From NCBI GenBank assembly GCA_021199975.1, contig JAJQHF010000030.1:1-5007 (forward strand): DNA of 5,007 bases, written 5' to 3'. Positions 4,999 to 5,007 of this stretch are shown here, one piece after another (within the stretch, counting starts at the first letter, position 1; each line of letters opens with the position of its first letter). Source of the stretch: Candidatus Gastranaerophilales bacterium. Lineage in GTDB: Bacteria > Cyanobacteriota > Vampirovibrionia > Gastranaerophilales > Gastranaerophilaceae. The notes under the pieces are model-generated. The model saw nothing but the letters and a program-made list of their open reading frames with translations, ran no database searches and was not told the DNA's origin. The translations under genes were made by a program, and so were the position numbers.

Positions 4999-5007
4999 TG
5001 TCGCTTA

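Overview
The window is AT-rich DNA from a diderm (outer-membrane) bacterium. The envelope genes lptC and lptA show the diderm cell plan. Low G+C, a GlcF-like Fe-S protein and a probable Mu-type transposase remnant would fit a Gastranaerophilales/Vampirovibrionia-type genome, but that lineage guess rests on memory and is weak. No gene here fixes the taxon.

Layout. Positions 17-1561 (minus strand) hold lptC then lptA, two lipopolysaccharide-transport genes 15 bases apart. A 72-base divergent intergenic region with back-to-back promoter candidates separates them from a plus-strand gene (1634-2695) for a GlcF/LutA-like protein with two [4Fe-4S] motifs. A tRNA-Phe(GAA) follows at 2754-2829, with a good sigma70 promoter and an intrinsic terminator. 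Positions 2858-3445 carry no gene. They hold two and a half copies of a 111-base repeat, several TCCGTTTT-type sites in both orientations, and then very AT-rich DNA. I read this as the decayed end of a mobile element, because a 42-codon frame resembling the N-terminus of a Mu-type transposase follows at 3446-3574. Three bases after its stop, a CRISPR array begins and runs to the end of the window: 20 full 36-base repeats, one cut repeat and 20 spacers of 31-38 bases.

The CRISPR array is the most interesting part. Read on the minus strand, the repeat has a CTCC/GGAG hairpin followed directly by the 8 bases ACGAAAAC, the layout of type III-A (Csm) repeats. This puts the leader and any cas genes beyond position 5007 and makes 3578 the old, decaying end. 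Repeat polymorphisms agree with that polarity. By hand count the spacers contain 319 A and 195 T on the plus strand (18 of 20 spacers have A>T). That is what mRNA-sense plus strands, and so mRNA-antisense crRNAs, would give. Some spacers look like ribosome-binding-site/start-codon regions, and three seem to encode related N-terminal peptides. No cas gene lies in the window, so the type call rests on the repeat alone.
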